Assembly: GCF_014898815.1 (NCBI RefSeq)
Contig: NW_026515541.1
Location: 1,302,001 to 1,366,000 of the forward strand
Direction of reading: 5' to 3'
Length of the DNA: 64,000 nucleotides
From: Panonychus citri
Lineage: Eukaryota; Arthropoda; Arachnida; Trombidiformes; Tetranychidae
Numbering within the stretch: the first letter of the stretch is position 1; the number at the start of each line of letters is the position of its first letter. The notes beneath the pieces were generated by a model. That model made no database searches and had not been told where the DNA came from. It saw nothing but the letters and a program-made list of their open reading frames with translations. The position numbers and the translations under genes are program-made. Of the stretch, positions 48,306-60,930 are shown piece after piece.

Positions 48306-48905
48306 ATGTCTTCAGGCGATGTTATCAAGAGTTCTTTACCATTGGAAGATTTTCTTTTTCTCTTTCGCCCTGATATACAAAAGTTCAATGGAATCAAGAA
48401 ACCTGTCACCATTGAGAACTGGACTAGACACTTCGAGTCAACAGCAAAGAGATACCATTGGACCAAAGATGATCTGATGGATTTGCTTGGCGAATATCTT
48501 GAAGATGAAGCTTTGAACTTTTATCTCAACGAAAAAGATTCAACCTCATCATGGAATGAGATGAAGATCAAACTAATCGAGCGATTTAAAAGTTACACAC
48601 TCGAACCGATCATTGAGTTTACCCGACTTAAGTTTCACCATTGTAAGAATGTCATGGATTACTTTGAATCTAAACGACGATTAGCTCATCTTGCTGGTAT
48701 ATCAGAATCGGATGCTGTACCCTTGATGATTGAACATCTCGGTGAACCCTTCAAGCAATATTTCACTGATGGTCGAACCAAAACTTATGACCAATTTGCC
48801 ACCATCGTCCAATCAGCTGAGAGCCTATTGCCACCTCGCATTCACGGTGATCTAGTAATCACCATCAAGGGAAACTTCAGTTCTGTAAACGATCAAGACC
48901 ATTGA
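48306..48905 (+). CDS. Capsid-type Gag-like protein, copy 2
   Basis: The protein is identical to copy 1 over all 199 residues. At the DNA level four bases differ, affecting one Ser, one Lys, one Leu and one Ile codon, and all four changes are synonymous. The five bases before the ATG also differ (AAAATAATC versus AAGCTAATC). As in copy 1, no polymerase or zinc-knuckle coding sequence follows. Confidence 0.72.
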   Translation: MSSGDVIKSSLPLEDFLFLFRPDIQKFNGIKKPVTIENWTRHFESTAKRYHWTKDDLMDLLGEYLEDEALNFYLNEKDSTSSWNEMKIKLIERFKSYTLEPIIEFTRLKFHHCKNVMDYFESKRRLAHLAGISESDAVPLMIEHLGEPFKQYFTDGRTKTYDQFATIVQSAESLLPPRIHGDLVITIKGNFSSVNDQDH

Positions 48906-49749
48906 AATTAATGTCCCAATCAAGACACATAAATGTCATTCTGGCAAAAACAAAATCGCAAGAGAAAAACAATTTCATCAATTATTCCGTTGCATCAGAA
49001 TTTCCCATGAAAAAAAAAACAATCCAATCAAAAGTTATTTTCGAAACGAAAATTTTCAAATAGAATCATTTTCTTTCATCTTTTTTTATGATTAATTTAA
49101 TGTCCAGAAGATTTGTAAAGTTAGTGACCAAGGGGCATTTTCTTGTCTTGACAGATTTAATATCTTTACATTACTAGATTAACATTATAATCAAATTATA
49201 TGCAATTAGTTGTTCGAGAGTTAAAATGATTTAATTTCCAAATTATATGCTCATTAGATTTTTATTACACATTCATATTCACTTACCTGTGCAGGTAGAA
49301 AGTAGCATATCCTAGTCAAAGAGATGATGATGATAAGAAGAAGAAGATGAGCAACAAGTGAGAGAAAAAGAGAAAAAAGAAATAAAAAAAACGAAGAAGA
49401 GAGAGAGAAAGAGAGAAAAGATAATGATATAAGATAGTAGATTATTTTTTTCTTCCAAAGATTAAGCTTAGATTTTCACCTTTTCCTCCATAGGAGTCTT
49501 ACCTTATTCTCTCTTCCAACTGACAGATAATTATCTTCTTGTTTATCTCCTCCTCTTCTCCTTCATCATCATCATCTTCTTCTTGAAGAAAGATGAGACA
49601 CTTACCTCCTTCCCTTGTCATCTTCATCTTTACTACCAACTAACTACCTCACCTGTCTTAACCTCCTCCTCCTCCTTCATCATCTCATTCACCTTTAGAA
49701 CTTTATTTTTTATGTTCTTTTTTTAGTTCACCAACGATAAATACTATCA

Positions 49750-49932
49750 ATGGACAAGATCAGTTACTCTCAAAAGCAGAGAGCAAAAAAAAACGAACAG
49801 CAACTTCACCTTAAAATCGTAATAAAAAAAACACAAATAAACTCAGGTAATCACATTGGAATCATCATCATTTTGATTACCTTTTTGCTCGTAGTTTATT
49901 TATTTTTTTGCCTCTGTGGTGAATCCAATTAA
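49750..49932 (+). CDS. Possible small membrane protein, copy 2
   Basis: Identical in sequence to the frame at 45919-46101, with a basic N-terminus and one hydrophobic C-terminal segment. Only the open frame supports it. Confidence 0.2.
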   Translation: MDKISYSQKQRAKKNEQQLHLKIVIKKTQINSGNHIGIIIILITFLLVVYLFFCLCGESN

Positions 49933-52122
49933 ATAGCCCACTTGAGATGATGATTATGATGATGATGATGACAACGATATCGTTACCTGCAACATTATCA
50001 TTTGAGCTTCATGAAGATGACACTTTTTATGAGGTTTACCTTTTTTCTTGCAACGATTTTCATCAAAAAAAAAACATAATCATTTACGAAACTTTTACCT
50101 GTTGAAATAAAACATTTACCTGGTCATACATTTCATCCTATTAAATGGACATAAAAAAGTTTTATTTTTCTTTCAAAATCTCGGTAATGATCTGAAATTT
50201 ACTTTCAACAGGATAGCGCTAGAGTGTATCAGTGAATTTATCATGAGCTATAAAAATACTGACCATTTAGATGACCATTAACTTGAATATAATCAAGTTG
50301 ACATTGGGATTATTGTTATCGCTCCAACCACAAGGTCATTATGATCATTGGGCTGATCAAAGGTAAGATTATCTCTTGAGGTCGAATGGTCATTTTTTTC
50401 TGACCTTTGTCTCTCTTTTCTTACACTTTCCAAGGTGATCTAATTGTAGAACCAAATCAAAATTAATTAACAGAGATTAATGATGATTAACATTGAGAAA
50501 ATCAAAGAAAATCTCAATCTACCTTTACAATTAACTGAGTATAAACTTGATTTAGTTAACAAAACTAAAACTAGTTGAGTGATTAACTTTTTTATTTGAA
50601 AATTATTTTAATAATAATCGTTGTCATTGTGATACAATTTAATTTGATTCAGTTTAATATAATTTTTTACTCTTTCACAATATTTCAATATTAAAACCAT
50701 TATGAGTTAGACAATTATTTAATCATTAATCAATTGATTACTGATACAATTATAATTGGACTCAATTCACCTAATTAACTGATAATCAATAAAAAAAAGG
50801 TATAATAATCAGTTGATATGTTGATTAAAAAACAGATTAAAGCCAAAAATCAGATCAACACAATTTGTTAATCATAATAATTGAAACTAATTTCAATTAA
50901 TTATACTCAAGAGGTAAGTACTCAAGTTAATCAAATTTAAATTACCAATAATTTAAATAACCTTTAGGTGAATATAATTTGATCGGCTAATAAAAAAAAA
51001 GTGGACTCAACGAAAATCATATAATTATTATTAATAACTCACAATCAACTGATTGTAAGTTAAATTGTTGAATAATAATCTAAACCTTTACATGTTATAA
51101 TAATAATAATAATAATATCGTAAACATATCAAAGGTACAAGCCCAGAAAAAGTAAAATAAAATGAATACTAAGTTAAGTAACTATTGATTAGATTGATCA
51201 GTTGTTGATGATGCTAATCACTATTTTCGGGTACTGATGATGTTGATAATCAGTTTGAGGTGATGAGAATTGATGAAATGACCACACCTTGAAAAAGTTG
51301 CAAATGAACAAAAAGTTCACATTTAAAAACCATTAGTTTTAACCATTGATTTGAATGTGCGTAGGTACGAGTTGAGTAAAGAGAGAGAGAGAGAGAGAGA
51401 GAGACAAACATCTCATTAATGATAAGGTAAAGATTCAAACAGTAAAATTCAAGGTAAGAAAATGATGAGGATGATGATGAAAACGATGATGATAATTGTG
51501 AAGATGTAACATGCTACCTGTATTCAGCTTTTGCCCTCGAGTATTTATCCGTCAACTGTAACCCGATTTATCTTATTTCATTTTCGAAGCAACTTTTTCT
51601 CTCTTTTTTTTCATCTTCATCTTCATCTTCATCATGTAACTTTTTTTTCCAATACCTTTAGCCTTCTGTAAATGCATTACTGTCAATCCTGTCATTGATA
51701 ATACACCTCAAGAGAGAGGTTAATAATCAAGGTAGCTAATCATTTTTTTCATTAAACCTTCCCCTTAAATTGAATACACTTTGAATCAGCAACAATCAAC
51801 AGGTAAACTTTACCTGTTGATTGTTGCTTGGGTTTACAATTTACTAATCAGTGAGCAGCATTTCAATATGAAGTTACCATTGATGAACAAGATATTGAAA
51901 CCAGAAAAAAAAGGATTGGTAATGATGACAATCAAAATTGATTTTTATTATAATTGCAATTATATGATTATAATAACTAAATCGTATCTCAAATTGTACT
52001 AATCAAATGATTTAAAAGGATTTGATTGATTTTTTCTTGTTGTTTCCAATATTGTGATGATCTCTGTGGCTTGATTTGTGATTAACTTGATTGTTTATCG
52101 TATAATATTTGATTGCAATTAA

Positions 52123-52126
<4 letters not shown>

Positions 52127-52156
<30 letters not shown>
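52127..52156. repeat. (CT)n microsatellite
   Basis: A CT run of about 30 bases. Confidence 0.95.
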
Positions 52157-52161
<5 letters not shown>

Positions 52162-52892
52162 CCTATTATTTATAATTAAGATAAATTTGTTGCCTGTTGA
52201 AATGTTATGTCAGTTGAAGTTTAATTAATTGCAAGTTTCAATGTTGATGATCACACCAAGGATAAGTAAAAAATATCAGTTAGAAAACAAATGTAGTAGC
52301 AAATAGCAATCAACATTTAAACATCATCATCATCTTCATCTTGTTAATTGTGTGTCAATTAAAATCAGTTAATACGTTCATTTAATTCACTGATAAAGGT
52401 AAATGATTTAGGTAATTTAATTGCAATGATCAACTAAATTAGCAAAATAGATTAATAGGAAATTTGTTAAAGAAAATGAGTAAATTTTGAAAAGAGAAAC
52501 AAAACTTTTCAGCCTCATCATCTTATTCTGATTTGTGTATTTGCCTCACCCTGTCGTCTCTCTCATAATGATCATCATGATGAAGATGAAGATGAAGATG
52601 ATGATGGAAAAACAGTAACTCAAATTGGCCTCAACATTTTGATTCTGAATTAAGTTGTTTCTTTTGATTCAGTTATCTTCCTAATCCATCATCAGTTTAA
52701 AGTCACATTTTCATCTTCATCACAAATATTCAGCTACAGATGAAGAGGATCAACAGGTAAGCAGTTTAGATGTATTCAAGAGTAGAAATGATTTAATGAT
52801 GATTAGTATTATTACTGATCATCATTCTCAAGATGATGGTGATAAGGATGATCAACAGGTTGAATATATGGATGCAGGATGATGATGATGAT

Positions 52893-52953
52893 GGTGGTGG
52901 GTTGGGTTGGGTTGGAAGTGGAAGTGGAAGAGGGCTCGGTCCAGGACACATTC
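52893..52953 (+). other. G-rich tract with G-quadruplex potential
   Basis: GGTGGTGGGTTGGGTTGGG followed by TTGG, AAGTGG repeats and GAGGGCTCGG is the most G-rich stretch seen in the window. Repeated GG/GGG blocks with two-base spacers could fold as a two-layer quadruplex. On the minus strand it encodes a Pro/Leu-rich peptide, so a coding fragment is an alternative. Confidence 0.45.
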
Positions 52954-54159
52954 TGATGATAATACTTTTAGGCTTCCCTTTGATTTTCAATTTTTCCTCA
53001 ATATATTTTCATATATTCTTACAACTATTTGGTAACTGATTCAATTTTGATTGTTAACTGTTGTTGATTGTTGGTGATTAGATTGATTAAGGTGTTGTTG
53101 TTGCTGTTTGGGTATTACAATTAAGCTTTAATCAACATCAATCCTCATCAAAATGTTACAATCAAAAAGGTGTGATCAAATCATGGTAACAATCATTTAA
53201 CACTTTGCATGATGATGATCACAATTAAATGATTAGATTGTAAATTACATCATTAATTACCAACAATTGGCTTTACTTTTACAATTTAATTAGCATTTTT
53301 TATCATCATTTTTGAACAAATCAATTTACTTGAGGTAAATTTTGTCTAATTGATCAATAAGTTGAATTGAATTCATCAATCCATCTGATTAATTAATTGA
53401 CTTGAGCTGCATGGGAATCTCATTACAATTAAATTAACATTGACAATTAGTTAACTGTTTTTGATAATTACGTCTAGTTGATTGCAATCAATTCAATTGC
53501 TTGGATATTTTTAAGATTATTATTAATTTCATTAAATTATCAACATTTTAAGGATTGGTATTAGATTGTTAGAGGTTAAATTGTGATGTCTGATTGTGAT
53601 TGCAATTAGAGTTAATTGTCAATCAACTGATTAATGACAAACTGATAATTGAGGAAAAAAACTTCCGTCATAATTAAATACAAAATTAAGATTAGATTAA
53701 TAGATTGATTATGATTAAGCCAAATTAAGAAATATCAATTCAACAAGGTAAAAGGTTCCCTGATTGTGTTGATTAAATTGAACAATGTTGCAAATCGACT
53801 GATTGTAATTAACCGATTTAAATGATTGGTTAAAGAAAAAAGAAAAGAAATTGTAAAATTGGACAATCATGATAATAATTATCTACCCTAATTCATGATT
53901 AGCTGAATGTTTAAATCACGGATTTGATTAGTTGACTTGATTATTTTCATCATTAATCATGGAAAATGTAAATATTGATTCATTATTATGATAGAAAATC
54001 AATTCATCAGTGATATCATTTACTATTAAATCGTTAATAAAATTGTTTAGATCATGATCATTCCTCTTAACGGGTTAATCATGATAATTTAGATCAATAC
54101 AATTTCCAGATAAAATTACAACAATTCAAATAACCTTTACCTTCAAGGTCAAGAAAAAT

Positions 54160-55170
54160 TTTCTTAAATTGCTTGGACGATTAAAAGATCAGCTAATCTG
54201 AAGGCTCACTTTGGGTCAATCGAGGGCTTCTGATCAAGAGATTCAATTGGTTCAATTGAGGTTTCTGGACCAAAGGAAATATCGATAAGTAATTCAGTAA
54301 AGATTTGAGAACATATCATTTCAAGAATTGTTGGAAACTGATTAAGTCTTGATTACTTTAAATTGATGAGTGTCAAGGTAACTGTCTAATGGTCACTTTG
54401 CCGCTACACACGCAGAGTATATACTGGGAGTCCAGATGAACTGTCCCTGCTTTTGGGTGCGATTTTAACTCTGTGATTAGGTCACTTAGAGAGGTAAATT
54501 TTTTGTCATCCAATAGAGAAAATGTTTGAAAAAAAGACTATGAAAATCTCTGGCTAACGATATCATGAGTCCAGAAATTGGTACGTTGCGATGCATGAAT
54601 GGAATTTCATATTTTCTCAGGCCATGTTGAATTACTTTTTTTTCAGTATCTAGAGTTTTCCTATGGCAATGAATAGGATTAGTACGCACCTTTGAATATT
54701 GGTTATTCCTGAAGGGAAAGTTGGATCAAAAAGCTGATTGTATTAAATACGATAATCATTTAATAGACACTACAGTCTATCTATGTGCGAAAAATCTTGT
54801 ACTTATGTGACTTCTTTCACGAAAAAATCATTACCGAAAAAAATTCTCATTTTTATTCCCCATACGTTAGTTCAGTTAGTTGGCTGAAATCTGAACTTAC
54901 GAATAGTTGGAAAAAAATTCTCGAAAATTTTTACATTCAAACGTACCACCTTTGAATCTTTGGGAGACCAGTGTTCATCAATTGCTCTATGGAAAAGTTT
55001 CAAACTTGTACACACAGGACATTGAATGGGCGAACGAAAAATGACCTTTAACGTCGATGGTTATTTTCACCATTTCGCCATTTTGGTTCTTCATTCAATG
55101 TGACACGTTTGTTGAAATTCATGGTCTGAGAGCACTTTCTTTGCCCATAAAGGTAAAGATTATGAAATTG
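54160..55170. other. Compositionally distinct island, possible transposon relic
   Basis: About 1 kb without the microsatellites and CAATTA words that fill the flanks, and with more GC and CpG (GCCGCTACACACGCAGAG, AACGTACCACC, GGGCGAACGAAA). No long frame is open; the longest is 68 codons at 54486-54689 on the minus strand. No terminal inverted repeats were found by eye. A decayed mobile element is the likeliest explanation. Confidence 0.4.
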
Positions 55171-58100
55171 AATCACATTTCGCACTCTGATTGACAGGTT
55201 TGTAATTTATGGCTCATAACGTTTCATCACATTCTCATGTTCATCATAATTATCATCTTCATAATCTTCATCCATTTTACCACCAATAAAAGGATAAAAT
55301 TATTCATTTTAAATGATAATAATTCCTGATAATCAGTTGAGTTAAATGTTGATTCAAATGTTTTCACACCTAAACTGTAAAGCAATTAATCAATTTGCTG
55401 CTTCTTTTTTAACTTTACCTGTAAAATTTGTCCCAAGGTCAACTGACAAGATGATGATGATGATGGCAAAGATGATGATACATATTCAGTTAAATTCAAT
55501 TCAACTTGAACTAATTGAAATCTCCTGATAACCACCCAGAGTCTGAATTTTGTTCAGGGTATATAAAGGATTATCAATGTTGATGTTTTAACTGAACCAA
55601 ATGGATTCAGTTTAAAATTAAAGAGTAAACAACAAACAATCCAATGTGAAAATGTCCTGGGGCAATTTTATTAAATTCCCTTTGATCAGTCAACATGAAA
55701 GAAGATGCTGATTGATCATCAGAACGAGATAAAAGTTGATTAAATTGATACGAAAACGCAGAAAAAAATAACCAAGAGGAAAAGCATCATGACACTTATT
55801 CATATTTACTCAATAACTTTATGGTTAATAAACTTATGTCATTCTCATGATGATGATAATAATATATAATAAAAGATCTGATAAAGAATCAGAATTAATA
55901 TCAACCCTTTCAAAATCGTAAGTTCATATCGAATTGACAGGAAAAGAGAAGAGGAAAAAAAAGTTCTAACAGAGGTAATTAGATCATTACCTTGGTATCA
56001 CCAACGAATCATGATAATCTGTTCACCTTGAAGAATCAAAGGATTAAATGGCCTGAGGCATTTCCGTGTGTATGAATTTTGAAAATATGAATTCAATTGA
56101 ATAATAAGAAGTAAAAAGTTCTAATCGTATTGAATCATTTTTAGTATCATCAAGATGATGTTCAATTCACATGATGATGATGATGATCAATGATTATGAT
56201 GATATTTAAATGAGCAATTTGTGACAAATTGATAATAATTATTTAAATAGATAATCATAATCATGATAATCATTAAAATGATCATGATAAGAGAGACAGA
56301 GATCATTAAAAATGAAATGAATTTAATTTCAATGGAAGTTATTAAATGATGATCATCAAGTTTATTCAATATTGACAATCATTTAAATGTTAATCGTAAT
56401 TGGTGATCAAAGAGTCAAACTGAACAATTTAATGCAACTATATAATTTAATCATAATCATCATCATAATTATCGTGATTATCATTATCATTTACAATCAA
56501 ATAAACGATATTCAGCCTTTACCAAGACGAGAAAATTTAAAATCAATATCATTTTGTATCAACCGCCCAAGGAGCTGAATAAATGGATGATAAATATGAT
56601 GATGATGATAATCGTCACCCTATCATCATCATCATCATCATCATCATGAAGATGAGCAAGTCACACACACACAAATATTTATAATCATATGTTATCAATG
56701 AAGATGAATATTAGTTTGAATTGATCATCATCATCACGCCAACGTATTAATAGTTACCCTGAATCTTGGGAGGTTTTAATTTATATATTTAAAATTCACC
56801 TCAAGTTGATATTATAATGATAAACCTTTCAATTTAATTGTAACAATTTAGCTGGTTAACAATTTAAAAACAAAAACCATCTATGAGGTTGATCACTCCT
56901 CCCAATTGGAAGCTCATTAATTAACAATTAGAGCAAATTAAATCTCTCTAATTAACAATTAACCATTTGTAACTTTGTGACTTGGAAAACATGAAATTCA
57001 GGTTAACATTGAAAAAAAAAGTTAACAACAAACAGTTAATTGTGATAATTAAATTGCTACTCTCTTATTATTATTTGTACTTTGTTATCAGTTATTTTTA
57101 CACACAGTTTGACCAGTTAATTGTTACAATTTGATTAGCTTTTTCGTGATTATCAACTTGATTGTCACAACACTAGTATTGTTTTCACGTTTCAATTAAC
57201 GTGATTACGTGTTGATGGTTTTTTGTTTCAGGAAAAAAAAATTTATTATATTTAAAGCTTCATATAAATTCAATTGATCAGAATGATAATATTTTTACCC
57301 AAAGTTTTTTAATTATCACAATTAAATGTCAACGTGTTTAAATTAGTTGATTAAATGACACTTGACGTGAGAAAAATTTTTCCACAACCTTAATTGTTTA
57401 GTGGCTTTTAAATTGTTGTTGTTGTTGTTGGTCAAACAATCAATTGATTTTTCTCACATGCAACTTTTTCAATCACAATAATTGTGAAAATTTATCGTAA
57501 ACTTTAATTGTTGATTGATTTTGTAAGATTGTAAGTGCAATCAAGAAAAAAACCATCAACCTTAATTGCAATTAGTTGTAAATTGTGATCACAATTTATG
57601 CAAAAAGGTGATAAAAAATTAATTCACCCAAACAATTAATCAAATTTACGGTTATAATCGTAATCATAGTAAATACAATCATCTTTAAAAGTTAATCATC
57701 ATTAAATTGTGTTATGATTACGGAAGAAAATTGAATTAACCCTTTTTCTTTGGGTATAAAACTTTTTTAATTGAATTTAATTGTTACTTGATTAACACCA
57801 ATTGATTTGGAACGAGAAAATTTCCTACAATTAATACCTTAAATTAACTTAATTATAATCAAAATTATCTTTCTAATTGTGAAAATATTCATTAGCTTTT
57901 CTTATTAAACAATTAACCCTTCAAGCTTGTAATGACATTAACATTTAACGATTATCATGATTATCATTAAACTAACAATTAACAAGCAATCAAAGGGCAT
58001 AGGTCACAGATACACTTACAAGTAATTGAATCAATTTTGATTGTCATATGTAACAATTAACATAATTTAAACAGTAGTTTTGACACTTAATTACAATTAG

Positions 58101-58645
58101 AAGCAAAAAAAAAATTAAAGGTAAACGGTTGATTTTGCTAATTGTATTCTCTTTAATCATAATCAAGAGCAATTAAATTCAAAGTAAAATTAATCAAAAA
58201 TAAAGTTCATTAAGAGATAGAGCGAGAGAGTTGATTGATTCGCTATAATTATACTAAACAATTTAACAATTAACTAATTGAAAAAAGTTTTATATTGATT
58301 ACTTATTGGTGTGACATTGAAACCATAAAGAAATCTTAATCAGTATAACAATTAAGAAAATAATCATTATCATATCATTATATTTAGCTAAAAGTAAATT
58401 AAATTACTGAAAACATGAGATATTAAATTTTTGTTGGGGAGCAAAATGATAATAATGATGATGAAGATAAAGATGATGATGATGATGATTAAGGTATGAA
58501 CTTATTTATCCCATGAAAGGCGCTCAGAATCACGCTTACCATTGAATCCTCATGTGTTTCAATTTCAATTGAATTCAAAGGCGAAAATTTTTCAAACCGA
58601 AAAGATGATCACAAGGATGATAAGAGAGAACGAGAGAGAAAAGAA

Positions 58646-58670
58646 AAGAGAGAGAGAGAGAGAGAGAGAG
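58646..58670. repeat. (GA)n microsatellite
   Basis: A GA run of about 25 bases. Confidence 0.93.
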
Positions 58671-60281
58671 GCCTCATGTAATTAGTTTCTTCATCATCAT
58701 CTCCATAATGATTCAGTTTAAATTGAATCAGATGAATGTTGAAACACTTAAGATCCACCAGCATTATGATGATGATGATCATCAAGAAAACAACTGAACA
58801 TCATGAATGAAAAAAAAGTTTTTTCTAGTAAGCGAAACAAAGTTTCAAGATCTACTCATGATGATAACGATAATAATAGTCACCCTGAATGTTACTAATG
58901 ACTGAATGACCGGACCAATGTTCATCAAATGACCAAGACAAACAAATGAAGTACATTAATTATACAAATTGTTTGTGGAACCAAAAGAAACAGGTAAACT
59001 TTTAATAAGAACAATTATTTTGGAGGAAAGAAAAACGATCATTATATCAACTCTAAATTAATTAATAGCGTTTGATTATTTCATGTTAATCGAATTTGAT
59101 AAGAAGAAAAAAAAATGATAAATTCTTCAATAGTAAATATATTATATAGAAAATGAGACTGAAAAATTTGTTTAGAACTTTTCTTTTTCTTCTATTTGGT
59201 GTTCTAATTATGCTCACTCGATATTGAGAGAAAAACTTTTTTTTTCATCTTCTTTTCCTGCTTTTTGGGTGCTAATCTACCTGAATATTTTTACCTGAAA
59301 GGTTTTTAAGAGGCCGCTCAGGCTTTTTGTGTGTGTACACTCATTTCTTACCTTACAAAATTGATAATCATAATTACACTAATCAACATGAATGTTAATT
59401 GTGAATAGGTGAATGTGTGTACAGACCAAACAATATCACTTGATTGTTTATCATTAAAAACTGATTAACTTTAAAATGACTTTGATTTTTAGTTTTCACG
59501 CAAAATTTGAATCCATCGTAGTAACTTTTTTGTATATAATATATTTATCATCATTACTGAAGATAATCATTCTGATACAACCTTTTTTTCAGGGTAAATT
59601 ATGAAGAGAGAGAGAGAGAGATTTTCAAATGTTGGTTATCATTTTGTTGACTTTTTCTTGCCAATCATGTACATAATATGTGTGCCCTGAGGGTTTATTT
59701 ATGATATATGATGATGATGAACATCAAGTTGTATTGCTTTTAGTTTGTTCATCAAGTTGATTGGGAGGTGGGAGTTTGATCATCTGTATATTATTATTAT
59801 GTATTAATATATGTGTTGATGAAGTAGGAGGAGGAGGAGGAGGTTTATGGTGATGATGGTGGTGAAGGTGGAGGAAAGTTGTTGATTGGTTGATGATGTT
59901 CATTCATTTGAAACTCCTCCTGCTTTAGGAGTAAATCTCACTCACTCTCTCATTCATGTTAACATGTTACACTCTCAGTGTGTGATAACATAGTAACGCA
60001 CAGTTGGGGTTACCTGAATGCTTATATGATGTACTATGCAGGAAAAAAAAGCTCAAGGTTTCAATTTGGCACCTTAATTGTAGTTAAATCTTATAGGTTA
60101 ATTGTTTATTGACAAAATCAACATTGGCTGCTGATTGTTGGCTTATTATTATCATAATTTAAGGTGATGTAGATGAGGTTGAGAGAGTAAATAGTTTTTT
60201 CCAGTTCTCTCTCTTTCTCTCTCAAGGTAATCACTGCAATCGTATGAGGAAACTTATCTTCATTTCTTATACAGTGATGAC

Positions 60282-60315
<34 letters not shown>
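60282..60315. repeat. (GAT)n microsatellite
   Basis: About ten GAT repeats. The minus strand reads as a polyhistidine run. Confidence 0.95.
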
Positions 60316-60666
60316 GTGTTGACATTGATATGTAAACAAAAGGTTGAGGTTAAATTGTTTGCAAGAAAAGATTAGATTTCAATTGTTTTTTATGATTATC
60401 ACTTTTAATTTGATTGTTACATGTTTAACAGTTTCAATTGTGTTTACAATTACAATAGTAATGATCAATTTTAATTGTGAATGTCAATGTTAATCTATTA
60501 TTAATTGTTAACAGTTAACAACGTGAAAAAAAAACAATTTTTTTAGTTTCTCTTATTGTCAATAAATAATATTATTTTTGCACAAAAAAAATATCACATA
60601 AACATTGAAACAATTGAGATTTTCCAATGATTAAATTGATAATGATGATTATGATTAAACAATTAA

Positions 60667-60930
60667 AGGGCTTTTCCATTAACTGAAAAACCGAATTAAA
60701 CTCGGTGAATGTTGGTTAAAATATCAGCTGGTCGGTTAATTGTCAGCTGATTGCGAAAAATAACCGAGCTTTACCTTTTCCATTAACTTTTTGCCGTAGC
60801 TTCCACTGTGCTTTTCAAATAACCAACAAGTAATCTAATCGTAGTGATGATTAGATAATCTTATCTAAAAAACTCACCATAATTCAGATTAATCAAATTG
60901 GTTTAAAAAATTAGTTAATGGAAAAGCCCT
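60667..60930. mobile_element. MITE, PIF/Harbinger-like, 264 bp
   Basis: Perfect 18-base terminal inverted repeats AGGGCTTTTCCATTAACT (60667-60684) and AGTTAATGGAAAAGCCCT (60913-60930) bound the element. TAA lies immediately outside both ends (60664-60666 and 60931-60933). A three-base TWA target duplication is typical of PIF/Harbinger elements. No open frame is present inside, so it is non-autonomous. The motif CTTTTCCATTAACT recurs inside at about 60776, and ACCGAG/CTCGGT words form small internal inverted repeats. Confidence 0.8.

Larger units (their letters stand above)
46330..50152. repeat. Tandem segmental duplication, copy 2 (about 3.82 kb)
   Basis: It repeats copy 1 in the same order and orientation and ends TTCATCCTATTAAATGGACAT before unique sequence. 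Differences are many short indels in homopolymers and microsatellites plus scattered substitutions (for example the A run at 44280 is replaced by ATTATTAATA near 48117, and the GA run is interrupted). No indel falls in the Gag-like frame. Confidence 0.93.
50153..54159. other. Non-coding AT-rich DNA
   Basis: CAATTA/TAATTG-dense sequence with a (GA)n run at 51380-51404, a (CT)n run at 52127-52156, ATGATG tracts and an isolated G-rich tract at 52893-52953. No exon is supported. Confidence 0.65.
55171..60666. other. Non-coding AT-rich DNA
   Basis: ATGATG/CATCAT tracts, CAATTA-dense parts (about 56.8-58.4 kb), a (GA)n run at 58646-58670 and a (GAT)n run at 60282-60315. Short frames are His-, Ile- or Met-rich and not accepted as genes. 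Confidence 0.65.

Noticed and set aside
42469..50152. The two 3.85 kb copies as long terminal repeats of one retrotransposon
   Set aside because: They are directly adjacent with no internal region, contain the Gag-like gene themselves and show no target-site duplication.
60118..60339. Minus-strand frame with a His10 run
   Set aside because: Translation of the (GAT)n microsatellite with no conserved context.
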